Below, one piece after another: positions 35,585-44,270 of a stretch of 64,000 nt of DNA (position 1 is its first letter; every line of letters begins with the position of its first letter). Source of the stretch: Ancylothrix sp. D3o (GTDB taxonomy: Bacteria; Cyanobacteriota; Cyanobacteriia; Cyanobacteriales; Oscillatoriaceae); NCBI RefSeq assembly GCF_025370775.1, contig NZ_JAMXEX010000002.1:552519-616518 (forward strand). Reading direction: 5' to 3'. The notes beneath the pieces were generated by a model. That model did not search any database and was not told where the DNA came from. It was given only the letters and a program-made list of their open reading frames with translations. The translations under genes were made by a program, and so were the position numbers.

Positions 35585-35875
35585 ATGAAACCAGCAGAAA
35601 CCTACAAAAATTGGATTCTCCAAACTCAACAAACTTTTTATGTAGAAGTGTGGGATGGCGGTGGACATCACTACATCCCCGTCCGCAACGCCAAAAGCGA
35701 AGAAGAAGCCTTAGAAATGGCAAAATCTTGGATAGACAATTATGAGGAAGAAATTAACAGTTTTAGCTGTATGGAAACTATCGGCGACCTCAGCACAGAC
35801 AGCTACTCTGAAGAAATATCTTCTTTTCCCTGTCTCGAAAGCATCGGCGACTTCCCCGACGAAGATGAGTTGTAA
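35585..35875 (+). CDS. Small acidic conserved protein with internal repeat (paralogue of 34316-34555)
   Basis: 96 residues. The first 55 (KNWILQTQQTFYVEVWDGGG, then NAKSEEEALEMAKSWID) align with the protein at 34316. The tail has a twofold repeat, EEINSFSCMETIGDL and EEISSFPCLESIGDF, each with one Cys. The net charge is strongly negative. Function unknown; a small regulatory or adaptor role is only a guess. Confidence 0.65.
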   Translation: MKPAETYKNWILQTQQTFYVEVWDGGGHHYIPVRNAKSEEEALEMAKSWIDNYEEEINSFSCMETIGDLSTDSYSEEISSFPCLESIGDFPDEDEL

Positions 35876-35940
35876 TTTTTATGGTTAAATAGCCCTTCTT
35901 TGGTGGCTTTTTCCCCTTTTAAACTCGGCAAAAAAATTCT

Positions 35941-36426
35941 CTAAATTCCCAAACTTTTCTTGATTTCAGCCACAATAACTTCCGGCGGTTCACCGGCATC
36001 TACACACAGCCCCTCTTGCGGTTCCTCAAGAGTCTCAAACTGACTGAACAATAAATTACTTTTCATATAATGATTTTGCCGATGCGTGAGGCGTTGGTTT
36101 ATTAAATCAAACGAACCTTTCAAATAAACTAACTTTATTTTTTCTGCATCTGGCTGCAACAATTTTCGGTAGGAATCTTTTAACGCTGAACAAGCTAAAA
36201 CAACATTTTTATCTTCTTTTAGCCAGCCATCAATCGCCGTTTGCATTTTCTCAATCCAAGGCAAACGATCTGCATCTAAAAGCGGAATTCCTAGGCTCAT
36301 TTTTTCGATGTTGGCCGGTGGGTGAAAATCATCTGCATCGCTAAACTCCCAGCCTAAAGATTTTGCCAATAAGTTCCCAATTGTTGATTTTCCCGCTCCC
36401 GAAACTCCCATCACCAAAATAATCAT
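35941..36426 (-). CDS. gntK: Gluconokinase
   Basis: 161 residues with the P loop MGVSGAGKSTIGNLLA, DADDFHPPANIEKMSLGIPL for gluconate binding, ACSALKDSYRKLL and HYMKSNLLFSQFETLE. All are hallmark segments of GntK/IdnK. It makes 6-phosphogluconate from gluconate and ATP for the pentose phosphate pathway. Length fits the family (about 165-175). It stands alone on its strand. Confidence 0.9.
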   Translation of the reverse strand: MIILVMGVSGAGKSTIGNLLAKSLGWEFSDADDFHPPANIEKMSLGIPLLDADRLPWIEKMQTAIDGWLKEDKNVVLACSALKDSYRKLLQPDAEKIKLVYLKGSFDLINQRLTHRQNHYMKSNLLFSQFETLEEPQEGLCVDAGEPPEVIVAEIKKSLGI

Positions 36427-36517
36427 AGAATTGTAGATTTTAGATTCTCCTTTATTTTAAAGGAGATTCGGAAAATCTTTTCTTTGGGTTTTCCCCCTTA
36501 AATCAGCATCCACTTAT

Positions 36518-36537
36518 CCCCCCCTGAAAAAGGGGGG
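36518..36537. repeat. C6/G6 hairpin repeat upstream of gntK
   Basis: A run of seven Cs, then TGAAAAA, then six Gs, a common dispersed cyanobacterial hairpin. It lies about 90 bases upstream of the gntK start and 60 bases beyond the 3' end of the next minus-strand gene, where it may aid termination. Confidence 0.65.
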
Positions 36538-36597
36538 TTAAAAGCGGTGTCTTTCCTATAGGCGAAGCTGCAAACTACAGGCAAAACTCACCCAAAA

Positions 36598-37101
36598 TTA
36601 AGGAATTATAATCGTACCTTCCGGGGTAATGTTGACATTATTGGGAGTAGTTGTGGTCGAGCCTGGTTCTGTTGTTGTCGTACCGGCAGGGTTAGGCGTC
36701 CCAGGGGAAGTTGTGCCATTTGGAAACGAACTCGGTGCAGCACCCTCAGTGCCATTCGGCGTTACCGTCGTGTTATTGGTGCCATTGGGAACCGCACTAG
36801 GGCCAGGAACCGGCGTTCCACTCGGTGCGATCATGGTGTCAGTAGGAGTCGTTGAATTAGGCGGGTTAACAAAAGTACCCGAACCCGTATTGCCATTCGG
36901 AACTGCACTAGGGCCAGGAACCGGACTCCCGCTGGGCATAATAGTAGTGCCGCTGGGTGTAGCGCCGTTGCCGGTATCCTGTGTGGAATTACTCGGGCTA
37001 GTTGTAGTTTGAGAGAATGCCGGCATCCCGTAAAAAAAACTGCTGCCGGTGACTAAAATTACAGCACTCAGCCTGAATAAATTGGAGTTTTTCAGTTTCA
37101 T
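36598..37101 (-). CDS. Secreted Pro/Thr/Gly/Asn-rich repeat protein
   Basis: 167 residues from the ATG at 37101, chosen because GGGAG lies 9 bases upstream; an ATG three codons earlier touches that site. The Sec signal peptide ends near PAFSQ. The mature part is low complexity with two copies of PSGSPVPGPSAVPNG-like units (PSGTPVPGPSAVPNG in the second) and a Thr-rich end. No fold is evident. It is probably an unstructured envelope or sheath protein. Function unknown. Confidence 0.65.
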   Translation of the reverse strand: MKLKNSNLFRLSAVILVTGSSFFYGMPAFSQTTTSPSNSTQDTGNGATPSGTTIMPSGSPVPGPSAVPNGNTGSGTFVNPPNSTTPTDTMIAPSGTPVPGPSAVPNGTNNTTVTPNGTEGAAPSSFPNGTTSPGTPNPAGTTTTEPGSTTTTPNNVNITPEGTIIIP

Positions 37102-37265
37102 AAATCCCATCTCCCACGGTGTCCTAGAGAAAATATCTCAAGATTTCGTAAGAGTTCAGCTTACAACTATTGCTATTTTAAAAAACCCCTCAACGGGAAT
37201 AATAAATGGCTTCATCTTCCCCTATCTACAGATAGAACTTCCAAGTCTGGACGAGTTTTTTATTC

Positions 37266-38120
37266 CTAAGTCTGCTCGTTTTCAAAGCGTTCATGCTTAA
37301 CCAAATTTTTGCCGTTATGCTTGACGTAATACATCAGGTTGTCCGCTCTTTCAATCAAATCTTCTACAGAATTTGGCGCTTTAATAAACGTCACCGCCCC
37401 AATACTAAATGTAACCTGCCATTGATGCTCTTGCATTGCTTCCTGCAAACATTTTTGAACTCTATCTAAAACAACTTGAGCCTGTTCGTAAGCTGTCTCC
37501 GGCATCAAAATTGCAAATTCATCACCACCCATCCGAGCGAGCAAATCCGTTGAGCGAATTTTTGATTTAATAGTTTTAGACAACAATTTTAAAAGCTCAT
37601 CTCCGGTTTTATGACCGAATTGATCATTGATTTTTTTAAAATTATCCACATCCAAATAAGCAATAGTTAAGCAATAACGGTAACGTTGCGCCCGCTTAAT
37701 TTCAATGTCCGCAAATTCAAAAAAGAAGCGGGTATTAGCAACCCCCGTGAGAAAATCAGTACGAGCAAGTTGCTTTTCTCGCCGCAGAGAGTTCTGCAAT
37801 TCTGAAAGCAAATAAGTTGTTAATAAAAAAAAGCTTAATCTTACCGCTGTATTCCAGCAATAAATCCCCGCATTGACAGGAATGGGATAATCTGATAAAT
37901 TCGCAGCCCACCATAAAACCGAACTGACAACGGACATAAAAAAACCATAAAACCGGCCGGCAAACCAAGTAACTATAGAAATGGGAACCAAATAAAAAAT
38001 CGATAGAGAAAGATAATTTTTGATAGTCCAATCAAGCCAGAAAATGACCGCCAGCAAGAAACCGGCCAGCAACATCGCTTGAAGAGGCGAAATATTTTTG
38101 AAAAACGGGAAAATTTTCAC
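37266..38120 (-). CDS. Membrane diguanylate cyclase (GGDEF)
   Basis: 284 residues. About four membrane helices in 1-110 (LLAGFLLAVIFWL, IFYLVPISIVTWFAGRFYGF, LSFFLLTTYLL) form a small sensory module. The GGDEF domain is at 115-280 with DFLTGVANTRFF, the metal Asp in LDVDNFKKIND and the active motif ARMGGDEFAIL. The I-site RxxD is not obvious. It makes c-di-GMP, the usual signal for attachment or motility choice. No EAL domain is attached. Confidence 0.88.
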   Translation of the reverse strand: MKIFPFFKNISPLQAMLLAGFLLAVIFWLDWTIKNYLSLSIFYLVPISIVTWFAGRFYGFFMSVVSSVLWWAANLSDYPIPVNAGIYCWNTAVRLSFFLLTTYLLSELQNSLRREKQLARTDFLTGVANTRFFFEFADIEIKRAQRYRYCLTIAYLDVDNFKKINDQFGHKTGDELLKLLSKTIKSKIRSTDLLARMGGDEFAILMPETAYEQAQVVLDRVQKCLQEAMQEHQWQVTFSIGAVTFIKAPNSVEDLIERADNLMYYVKHNGKNLVKHERFENEQT

Positions 38121-38304
38121 GGCTCAAAAACTCCAAAAATTTGATTCTCATTAACGCTATCCACAAAAAAGTTTAAAAAACCCTCCTAAACCATGAGGTG
38201 CTGTAGCCGCATTCTCATCTTTCGAGCAGTCACAACATTAAGCTGGCTAGATAGTTGCTAAAAACAGAAAAACCTATTTTAGAGACATAATTTCTAATTA
38301 AAAC

Positions 38305-38337
38305 AAAAAAAAGGATGGGTTATGCCAAACCCACCCA
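38305..38337 (-). terminator. Rho-independent terminator of the HtrA-type gene
   Basis: Read on the minus strand, GGGTGGGTT and AACCCATCC form a 9-base-pair stem with a 6-base loop, followed by eight Ts (the A run at 38305-38312 on the plus strand). It lies about 50 bases past the stop codon at 38385. Confidence 0.8.
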
Positions 38338-38384
38338 GACCTACTGATTGCAAACTTTATACTCAACGATGAAACGTTAAAATC

Positions 38385-39656
38385 TTACGGCTCCTGTTGT
38401 TCCACCGGGAAAGTGGCCGCTTGCACAGCCACCGTTAAACTTTGTCCATTACGGCCCAACTCTACAGACAATTTAGATCCCACTTGACCTTTTTCTACCA
38501 CCTGCTGAACCGTAGAAGCATCAAGAGTCGGTGTCCCATTAATTTTTTTAATCACATCACCCGCGCGCAAACCGGCCTTCGCCGCCGGAGAATTAGGCAT
38601 CACCCGGACAACCAGAACCCCCTTATCCTCATTTACTGTTAAACCAGAATTAGGGTTACTATTAATTTCTTGTTTAAGTTCTGGGCTAAGGGTCACCATT
38701 TGAACACCTAAATAAGGATGCTGCACTTTACCCGAAGCGATCAACTGATCGGCAATGCGTTGAGCAGTAGCAATAGGAATAGCAAAACCCAACCCCTGGG
38801 CTCCATTAATAATCGCCGTATTCATACCGATCACCTCACCCGCTGCATTGAGGAGTGGCCCGCCCGAATTGCCCGGATTAATTGCCGCATCAGTTTGAAT
38901 AAAGCTAACCCGTTTATCAGGAATTCCGACTTGAGAACTTAACCGGCCGGTAGCGCTAATAATTCCCACCGTCACCGTATTATCTAAACCCAGAGGATTG
39001 CCAATAGCAATTGCCCATTCACCCGGTTGGAGTTTTTCCGAATCACCAACTCTCACCACCGGCAAATTTTGGGCTTCAATTTTCACCACCGCCACATCCG
39101 TAACCGGGTCAGTTCCCAAAACCCGACCTTTAAAACTGCGGCCATCTTTGAGAGTAACTCGTACCTCATCCGCACCAGCTACCACATGAGCATTCGTCAA
39201 AATTTGACCATTAGAATTAATAATAAAACCCGAACCCGAACCCCTTTGAACTTGCCTTTGGGGAGGCACCGGCACACCGCCAAAGAACTCACGGAAAAAC
39301 GGATCATTAAAAACCTCTGGTACTTCAGAAGTAACCGTTTTAGAAGCATCAATACGCACCACAGCCGGCCCGACACTTTCCACCACCGGTGTCACAAAAT
39401 TAGAGCCATCAGCACTCAAAGGCAACCGTGATTGAACCGGACTTGCAATAGCTTGTGCCAGAGCCGGTCTTGTCTGCGGCATAGAAGCATGGCTAAAAAA
39501 ATAATAACTGCCCGACCAAGCAATAGCAGCACCCAGAAGCATAGTTGATAAATAGCTCACCGACTGTTTCCAATAAAAATTAGGCTTTGAAGATTTTAAT
39601 TCCACAGTATTAGATTCGGCAGAAACCTTATTGACATCTTGGGGTTGTGTGTGCAT
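38385..39656 (-). CDS. DegP/HtrA-type serine protease with one PDZ domain
   Basis: 423 residues from the ATG at 39656, with AGGTGA just upstream; a GTG three codons earlier overlaps that site. The N-terminal anchor helix (about 30-48) leads to a trypsin-like domain with the triad His in [10 protein letters not shown], Asp in TDVAVVKIE and Ser in [11 protein letters not shown]. One PDZ domain is at about 315-410 ([20 protein letters not shown]). This is the HhoA/HhoB/HtrA type of cyanobacteria, which degrades damaged proteins in the periplasm or thylakoid lumen. Which paralogue it is cannot be fixed by reading. Confidence 0.9.
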   Translation of the reverse strand: MHTQPQDVNKVSAESNTVELKSSKPNFYWKQSVSYLSTMLLGAAIAWSGSYYFFSHASMPQTRPALAQAIASPVQSRLPLSADGSNFVTPVVESVGPAVVRIDASKTVTSEVPEVFNDPFFREFFGGVPVPPQRQVQRGSGSGFIINSNGQILTNAHVVAGADEVRVTLKDGRSFKGRVLGTDPVTDVAVVKIEAQNLPVVRVGDSEKLQPGEWAIAIGNPLGLDNTVTVGIISATGRLSSQVGIPDKRVSFIQTDAAINPGNSGGPLLNAAGEVIGMNTAIINGAQGLGFAIPIATAQRIADQLIASGKVQHPYLGVQMVTLSPELKQEINSNPNSGLTVNEDKGVLVVRVMPNSPAAKAGLRAGDVIKKINGTPTLDASTVQQVVEKGQVGSKLSVELGRNGQSLTVAVQAATFPVEQQEP

Positions 39657-40408
39657 TGCTCTCACCTGTCACAAAAATAGTCAAAAAACCGACCTTGGAG
39701 TGCTAAGAGAAGACCTAAAAAACCTCTCTCCAAAAAGGTTTAGTCTGAGTTGCTTGCCAAAGATTTTAGAGAGTAGCCTTTTGCAATTTAATGCTCAGGC
39801 AGAGTAGGAATTGCTCTTTGCACTCATCGCTAATTTTAGCCGATTATTATTAATTTAGACAACACTTATGACAACGCTGTGACAAATTTATCGCAAAAAC
39901 GTGAAAAATTTGCCAACGACAGCAGAGAATTTTAGGAAACAGAGAGTCAGGAATTTTGGCTGGCAAGAACATAAAGCGAGGACAATCAGAAACCAAGCAA
40001 GAGGCATTCATTGAACATTGCTGGCAAAAAACAAGGCGAGAAACAAAAGCCAAAACCGTGAGCCCAGACAAAAAACAAGTAGAAACCTTGGTAAAATCAG
40101 GATATAGTAGGTAGCGAAAACATCTTATTTTAGGCGTGCCGGTGAAATAGAGACGGCCTCCTATTGTACAATTTTGCCACCAACTGACATTAAGTAGGAA
40201 TTTGCAGAGGCAGCAGCGCCCCCGCTGGGGGTAAAAATGCCACAAAAGCCCTACCCAAAGCAGCCAAAAAAACCCTCACTCAACGATATAAAAGCTCACA
40301 TCTACCAAGCCATGCAGCGCCAAACCGCTTAACGAACAGCCTAAACGTTAGCATGGGAATGCCCAGTCCTGTGACTGTAAAAGTCGGGATGCTTAAAAGG
40401 GAACCCCG
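39657..40408. other. 752-base region with possible small or decayed coding pieces
   Basis: It holds the protease promoter at the left and a possible short gene at 40237-40332. A plus-strand open stretch ends near 40112 and reads like ETKQEAFIEHCW, without a start or known family, so it may be a remnant. A minus-strand 131-codon frame (39850-40245) is Cys/Phe-rich and looks spurious. Just before the pentapeptide gene lies GACTGTAAAAGTC (about 40373-40385), a small hairpin inside a GCAT...ATGC pair. Confidence 0.45.
40237..40332 (+). CDS. Possible small protein of 31 residues
   Basis: The frame reads MPQKPYPKQPKKPSLNDIKA and 11 more residues, ending QAMQRQTA. It is very basic and helix-forming in its second half. 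There is no clear ribosome site. The same frame is open back to about 40193 without a start. It could be a real short gene, the 3' end of a decayed one, or chance. I give it low weight. Confidence 0.25.
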   Translation: MPQKPYPKQPKKPSLNDIKAHIYQAMQRQTA

Positions 40409-41932
40409 ATGGAAACTGAGGAAATTCTAAGAAAATATGCAGCCGGAGTCAGGGATTTTCAGGCCGCCAACCTCTGTGAAGCCAACCTGAGCCGAGCCAC
40501 ACTGAGCGGAGCCAACTTGAGCCAGGCCAACTTGAGCATCGCCAACTTAGGGGGAGCGAACCTCAGTGGAGCCAACTTGAGCCACGCTAAACTCAACGTC
40601 GCCAAACTCAACGGAGCCAACCTCAACGGAGCCAACCTCAACGGAGCCGATCTCAACGTTGCCAACCTGATCCGAGCCGACCTCAGCGATGCCAGTTTAA
40701 TACAAGCCGCCCTGATTCGGGCGGAACTGATTCGCGTCGATTTAAGCCGCGCCAACCTCAGCGAAGCCAACCTCAACGGAGCCAGCCTCAGAGAAGCAAA
40801 ACTGCGACAAGCCAACCTAGCCGGTGCAAACCTCAGTGAAGCCGATCTCACCAACGCATCCCTCAAAGCAGCCAACCTCGAACGCTCCACCCTGAGAGAA
40901 ACCGACCTCAGAGGAGCCGATCTCAGCGGAGCCAACCTCAGAAACGCCGAATTGCGACGCGCCAACTTATCAGGAGCAAAACTGATCGGAGCCGATTTAA
41001 GCGGCGCAAACTTGCGATGGGCCGACCTATCCGGCGCAACCGTTCGCTGGGCCGACCTCAGCGAAGCGAAACTCAGCGGAGCAAACCTCAGAGGAGCCGA
41101 CCTGAGCAATGCCAACTTACTCAACGCCAGCTTAGTATATTCCGACTTAACCCAGTCAAACTTAATCGAAGTTGACTGGATGGGAGCCGACTTATCGGGA
41201 GCCACCCTCACCGGCGCAAAACTCTACGAAGTTTTACGCTACGGACTCAAAACCGAAGGGTTAATCTGTGAATGGGTAGACCTCAGCGAAAACGGCGACC
41301 GTTCCACCATCTACCGGCTCACCCCCGAAGACTCAAAAAAATTTTTCAACCAAACCCTACCCACCGTCCGCATCACCGTTGATGCACCCCTGACTGCTGA
41401 TGCTCACCTCGCCCTCGCCGTCGCCTACCACCAAGTTGCTCAGATATACCCCGCCCTCAGCAACCCCCCTAATATCGAAGTCAGCGGACGACGCACCACC
41501 CTAACCTTTAGGATAAATAGCGATGCCCGTTTATTTTCCACCGCCTACGTCGCCATCCTTCCCTTTAAAGATGCCGTCATCTCCCAAGAAAAAATCTTTC
41601 GCTTAGTCGAAATGATTGAATCGCCCGATATCAGCAACCTACTCAATCAAGCCACCGGCAAACTTGCGGACATCAAAAAATCTGAAACCTTTACCAAAAT
41701 GGTAAAACGCGAAAAATTCTTCGCCGCTCCCACCCTAACCGTACTCACCAACTCTGGAAACCGTACCCTCGATGTGCATCATAACCCGAACTTTGGCAAA
41801 CGCTGGCTCAGCGCCACCGAAAACATCGAACTAAGCGCCTCCTCCCTTTCCGAAAACCAGCAATTGGCTTTACCCCCAGTAAGCGTTGTCATCAGTTTTA
41901 TCCAAGGATTACATTTTCTCTCCTCCAAATAA
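40409..41932 (+). CDS. Pentapeptide-repeat protein with C-terminal domain (paralogue 1)
   Basis: 507 residues. A short N-terminal cap (METEEILRKYAAGVRDFQAA) is followed by about 50 pentapeptides of ANLSG type to about residue 270. A folded C-terminal part (about 280-507) begins GLICEWVDLSENGDRSTIY and contains KKFFNQTLPTVRITVDAPL and TLTFRINSDARLFSTAYVAI. The same architecture recurs in the next gene. The C-terminal domain is conserved among cyanobacterial pentapeptide proteins as I remember, with no known role. No signal peptide is present. It is probably in one operon with 42017 and 43654. Confidence 0.88.
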   Translation: METEEILRKYAAGVRDFQAANLCEANLSRATLSGANLSQANLSIANLGGANLSGANLSHAKLNVAKLNGANLNGANLNGADLNVANLIRADLSDASLIQAALIRAELIRVDLSRANLSEANLNGASLREAKLRQANLAGANLSEADLTNASLKAANLERSTLRETDLRGADLSGANLRNAELRRANLSGAKLIGADLSGANLRWADLSGATVRWADLSEAKLSGANLRGADLSNANLLNASLVYSDLTQSNLIEVDWMGADLSGATLTGAKLYEVLRYGLKTEGLICEWVDLSENGDRSTIYRLTPEDSKKFFNQTLPTVRITVDAPLTADAHLALAVAYHQVAQIYPALSNPPNIEVSGRRTTLTFRINSDARLFSTAYVAILPFKDAVISQEKIFRLVEMIESPDISNLLNQATGKLADIKKSETFTKMVKREKFFAAPTLTVLTNSGNRTLDVHHNPNFGKRWLSATENIELSASSLSENQQLALPPVSVVISFIQGLHFLSSK

Positions 41933-42016
41933 ACAAAAAAACAAAGTCTCATACCGATCCCAAAACCCACTCTTTTATACACATCCCCTAAAAATGATTA
42001 AAACGGTCACAAACTA

Positions 42017-43588
42017 ATGGAAGTTGAGGAATTACTAAATAGATATGCAGCCGGTGAGCGCGATTTCTCAGGAGTCAACCTTTGTGAAGTCAATCTCAGC
42101 CGAGTCAACCTCAGTGGCGCTAACTTCACCGGCGCCAATCTCAGCATCGCTAACCTCAGCGGCGCCAACCTCAGCGGCGCCAACCTCAGCCAAGCCAAAC
42201 TCAACGTTACCCGTCTCAGCGGCGCCAACCTCAGCCGTGCCAAACTCAACGGCACCATCCTCAACGTCGCTAACTTAGTCCGCGCCAACCTCAGCGACGC
42301 CCACCTTGTCCAAGCCTCCTTGATCCGCGCCGAATTAATCCGCGCCGAACTCAGCCGCGCCAACCTCGAACAAGCCAACCTCAACGCCGCCGACTTGCGA
42401 GAATCAAAACTAAGAAACGCCAACCTCAGCGGTGCAAACCTCAGCGAAGCCGATGTACGCGGCTCCTCCCTCGCCGGAGCCAACCTCGAACAAGCCAAAC
42501 TCAATCAAACCGACCTCAGCAGCGCCGACCTCAGCGGAGCCAACCTCAGCAACACTGAACTCCGCCACGTTAACTTTAACCGCGCCAACCTCAGCGGAGC
42601 CGACCTCAGCAGCGCTAACCTCCGCTGGGCAATCCTCTCTGGCGCTAACCTCCAATGGGCAAACCTCAGCGACACCAAACTCAGCGGCGCTAACTTAATA
42701 GGAGCAAACCTCAGTAACAGCAACCTACTCAACGCCAGTCTAGTTCACGCCGACCTCACCCAAGCCAACCTGATCCGCGCTGAATGGGTCGGTGCCGATT
42801 TATCAGGAGCCACCTTGACAGGAGCGAAAGTTTATGCTGTGTCTCGATTTGGCCTCAAAACCGATGGCATGATCTGCGAATGGGTCGATGTTAGTCCTCA
42901 CGGCGATCACAGTCAAATTTACCGCTTTGATACCGACGACTCGAAAAAGTTCTTTAATCAAACACCCCCCACTGTTCGCATCATCATTGATGCTCCTCTC
43001 GACTCTGTGGCAAACTTTGCCCTAGCCGCTGCTTACTATAATCTCAGTCAGCAATATGCCGGCTTAACCCAACCCCCCAGTATTACCGTTGGCTACCGCC
43101 GCACCGTTTTAACCTTTCGGGTTGAGAACGATGAACAACTATTATCCACCGCTTATGTGGCAATTCTTCCCTTTGAAAATGCCACAGTCACCCAAAAAAG
43201 CATCATCACTTCAATTAAGCAACTGCGAAATCATGCCACAAATCATCTGAGTATTCCGGACTTAAGGCGAATTCAACAATTAAGTAATTCCCTTGGTCAA
43301 ACTCTCAATCAAGCCAATGCTCTTGATTTATCAAAAATTATCCCACCGGCCATTGAAAACACCAGCTTTTTTAAAGCCCCCACCCATACACTTTTGCTCA
43401 ATTCCAGCGACCAAACCTTAAGCTTATATCACGACCCCAGTTTTGGCAAACGCTTTATGAATCCTACCAATCCGGCGAATAATAAAAACACGAACCCCCA
43501 GCCAAATGTTCCGCCGGTGATGCCTCCTCTCTCCGCTTTGGTAGATTTTATTCGCGGTTTTTATTCAATGGAAGGACAGAGTTTGTAA
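42017..43588 (+). CDS. Pentapeptide-repeat protein with C-terminal domain (paralogue 2)
   Basis: 523 residues, alike over its length to the preceding gene: cap MEVEELLNRYAAGERDFSGV, pentapeptides to about residue 270 (ANLSGANLSGANLSQAKLNV), then the same C-terminal domain (GMICEWVDVSPHGDHSQIYR, KKFFNQTPPTVRIIIDAPL). The tail adds an Asn/Pro-rich stretch near NNKNTNPQPN. An 84-base gap separates the two genes. The high similarity at protein level with different codons suggests an old tandem duplication rather than recent gene conversion. Confidence 0.88.
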   Translation: MEVEELLNRYAAGERDFSGVNLCEVNLSRVNLSGANFTGANLSIANLSGANLSGANLSQAKLNVTRLSGANLSRAKLNGTILNVANLVRANLSDAHLVQASLIRAELIRAELSRANLEQANLNAADLRESKLRNANLSGANLSEADVRGSSLAGANLEQAKLNQTDLSSADLSGANLSNTELRHVNFNRANLSGADLSSANLRWAILSGANLQWANLSDTKLSGANLIGANLSNSNLLNASLVHADLTQANLIRAEWVGADLSGATLTGAKVYAVSRFGLKTDGMICEWVDVSPHGDHSQIYRFDTDDSKKFFNQTPPTVRIIIDAPLDSVANFALAAAYYNLSQQYAGLTQPPSITVGYRRTVLTFRVENDEQLLSTAYVAILPFENATVTQKSIITSIKQLRNHATNHLSIPDLRRIQQLSNSLGQTLNQANALDLSKIIPPAIENTSFFKAPTHTLLLNSSDQTLSLYHDPSFGKRFMNPTNPANNKNTNPQPNVPPVMPPLSALVDFIRGFYSMEGQSL

Positions 43589-43653
43589 AATTGGTTATTC
43601 TTAAATAAAGCCAGAAATGGACAACTTTTAATTTATCATTAACAGGAGAAAAA

Positions 43654-44259
43654 ATGTTTGACGCTTTCGGAGATCGTTTCAACAAAATGACTGGACGTAC
43701 CCGCTTTGTAGTCTGTCGCCTTTTTGTTCATTGTCGCGGTGATTATGTAGCTCCTTTATTGGGAGTTCTTAATCAAGCCGCCAGAGTTGCTGTACAAGAA
43801 CAAGGCGATTTAGTACGAACCGGCTCCGAATTAGTCAAAGTTTGTCAAAGTCTTTTAGAAGCTACATCCTACTGGCAAAGCGCCGCCAATGAAGGCGATG
43901 TTTTTTGGCAAGAAGAAGCCGCCGGTGACTATGTATCAGAGTTATTCACAGACTCCGCCTCCCGCTATTTAAGCCAAACTTCCGATTTCTATACAGCCGA
44001 TACAAATCAACCTTTAACTTTGCCGGTGACACATAACCTAGTGGTGATGATTACAGCAGCTTATGTAGGAGAAGTTGCCCCATTAGAAACGGATCTTGCT
44101 GATATTGATGCCCTGACGCAAGGTTTAAAAGCTCTAATTAATTTGCATTATCAAAACAGTCTCCGAGCGATTCAAGTGCATTTTTCGCCGGCCCAACTCG
44201 GAGACGAACTTACTGATGACCAAGTTTTAGAAAACTTTCCTGAATTGATACCTTTGTAA
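43654..44259 (+). CDS. DUF1517-like conserved protein
   Basis: 201 residues, soluble. It begins MFDAFGDRFNKMTGRTRFVV and has LLGVLNQAARVAVQEQGDLV. The C terminus has HNLVVMITAAYVGE and SLRAIQVHFSPAQLGDELTD before a closing FPELIPL. This C-terminal pattern resembles DUF1517, whose plant member is a thylakoid protein in light acclimation, but the usual membrane helix and Gly/Ser-rich region are missing. Ribosome site AGGAGAAAAA precedes the ATG. It follows the pentapeptide pair by 65 bases and may be cotranscribed. Confidence 0.62.
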   Translation: MFDAFGDRFNKMTGRTRFVVCRLFVHCRGDYVAPLLGVLNQAARVAVQEQGDLVRTGSELVKVCQSLLEATSYWQSAANEGDVFWQEEAAGDYVSELFTDSASRYLSQTSDFYTADTNQPLTLPVTHNLVVMITAAYVGEVAPLETDLADIDALTQGLKALINLHYQNSLRAIQVHFSPAQLGDELTDDQVLENFPELIPL

Positions 44260-44270
44260 AAATAAAAGTT

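Noticed and set aside
39850..40245. 131-codon minus-strand open frame
   Set aside because: Cys/Phe-rich composition typical of non-coding frames, no ribosome site, and no recognisable domain.
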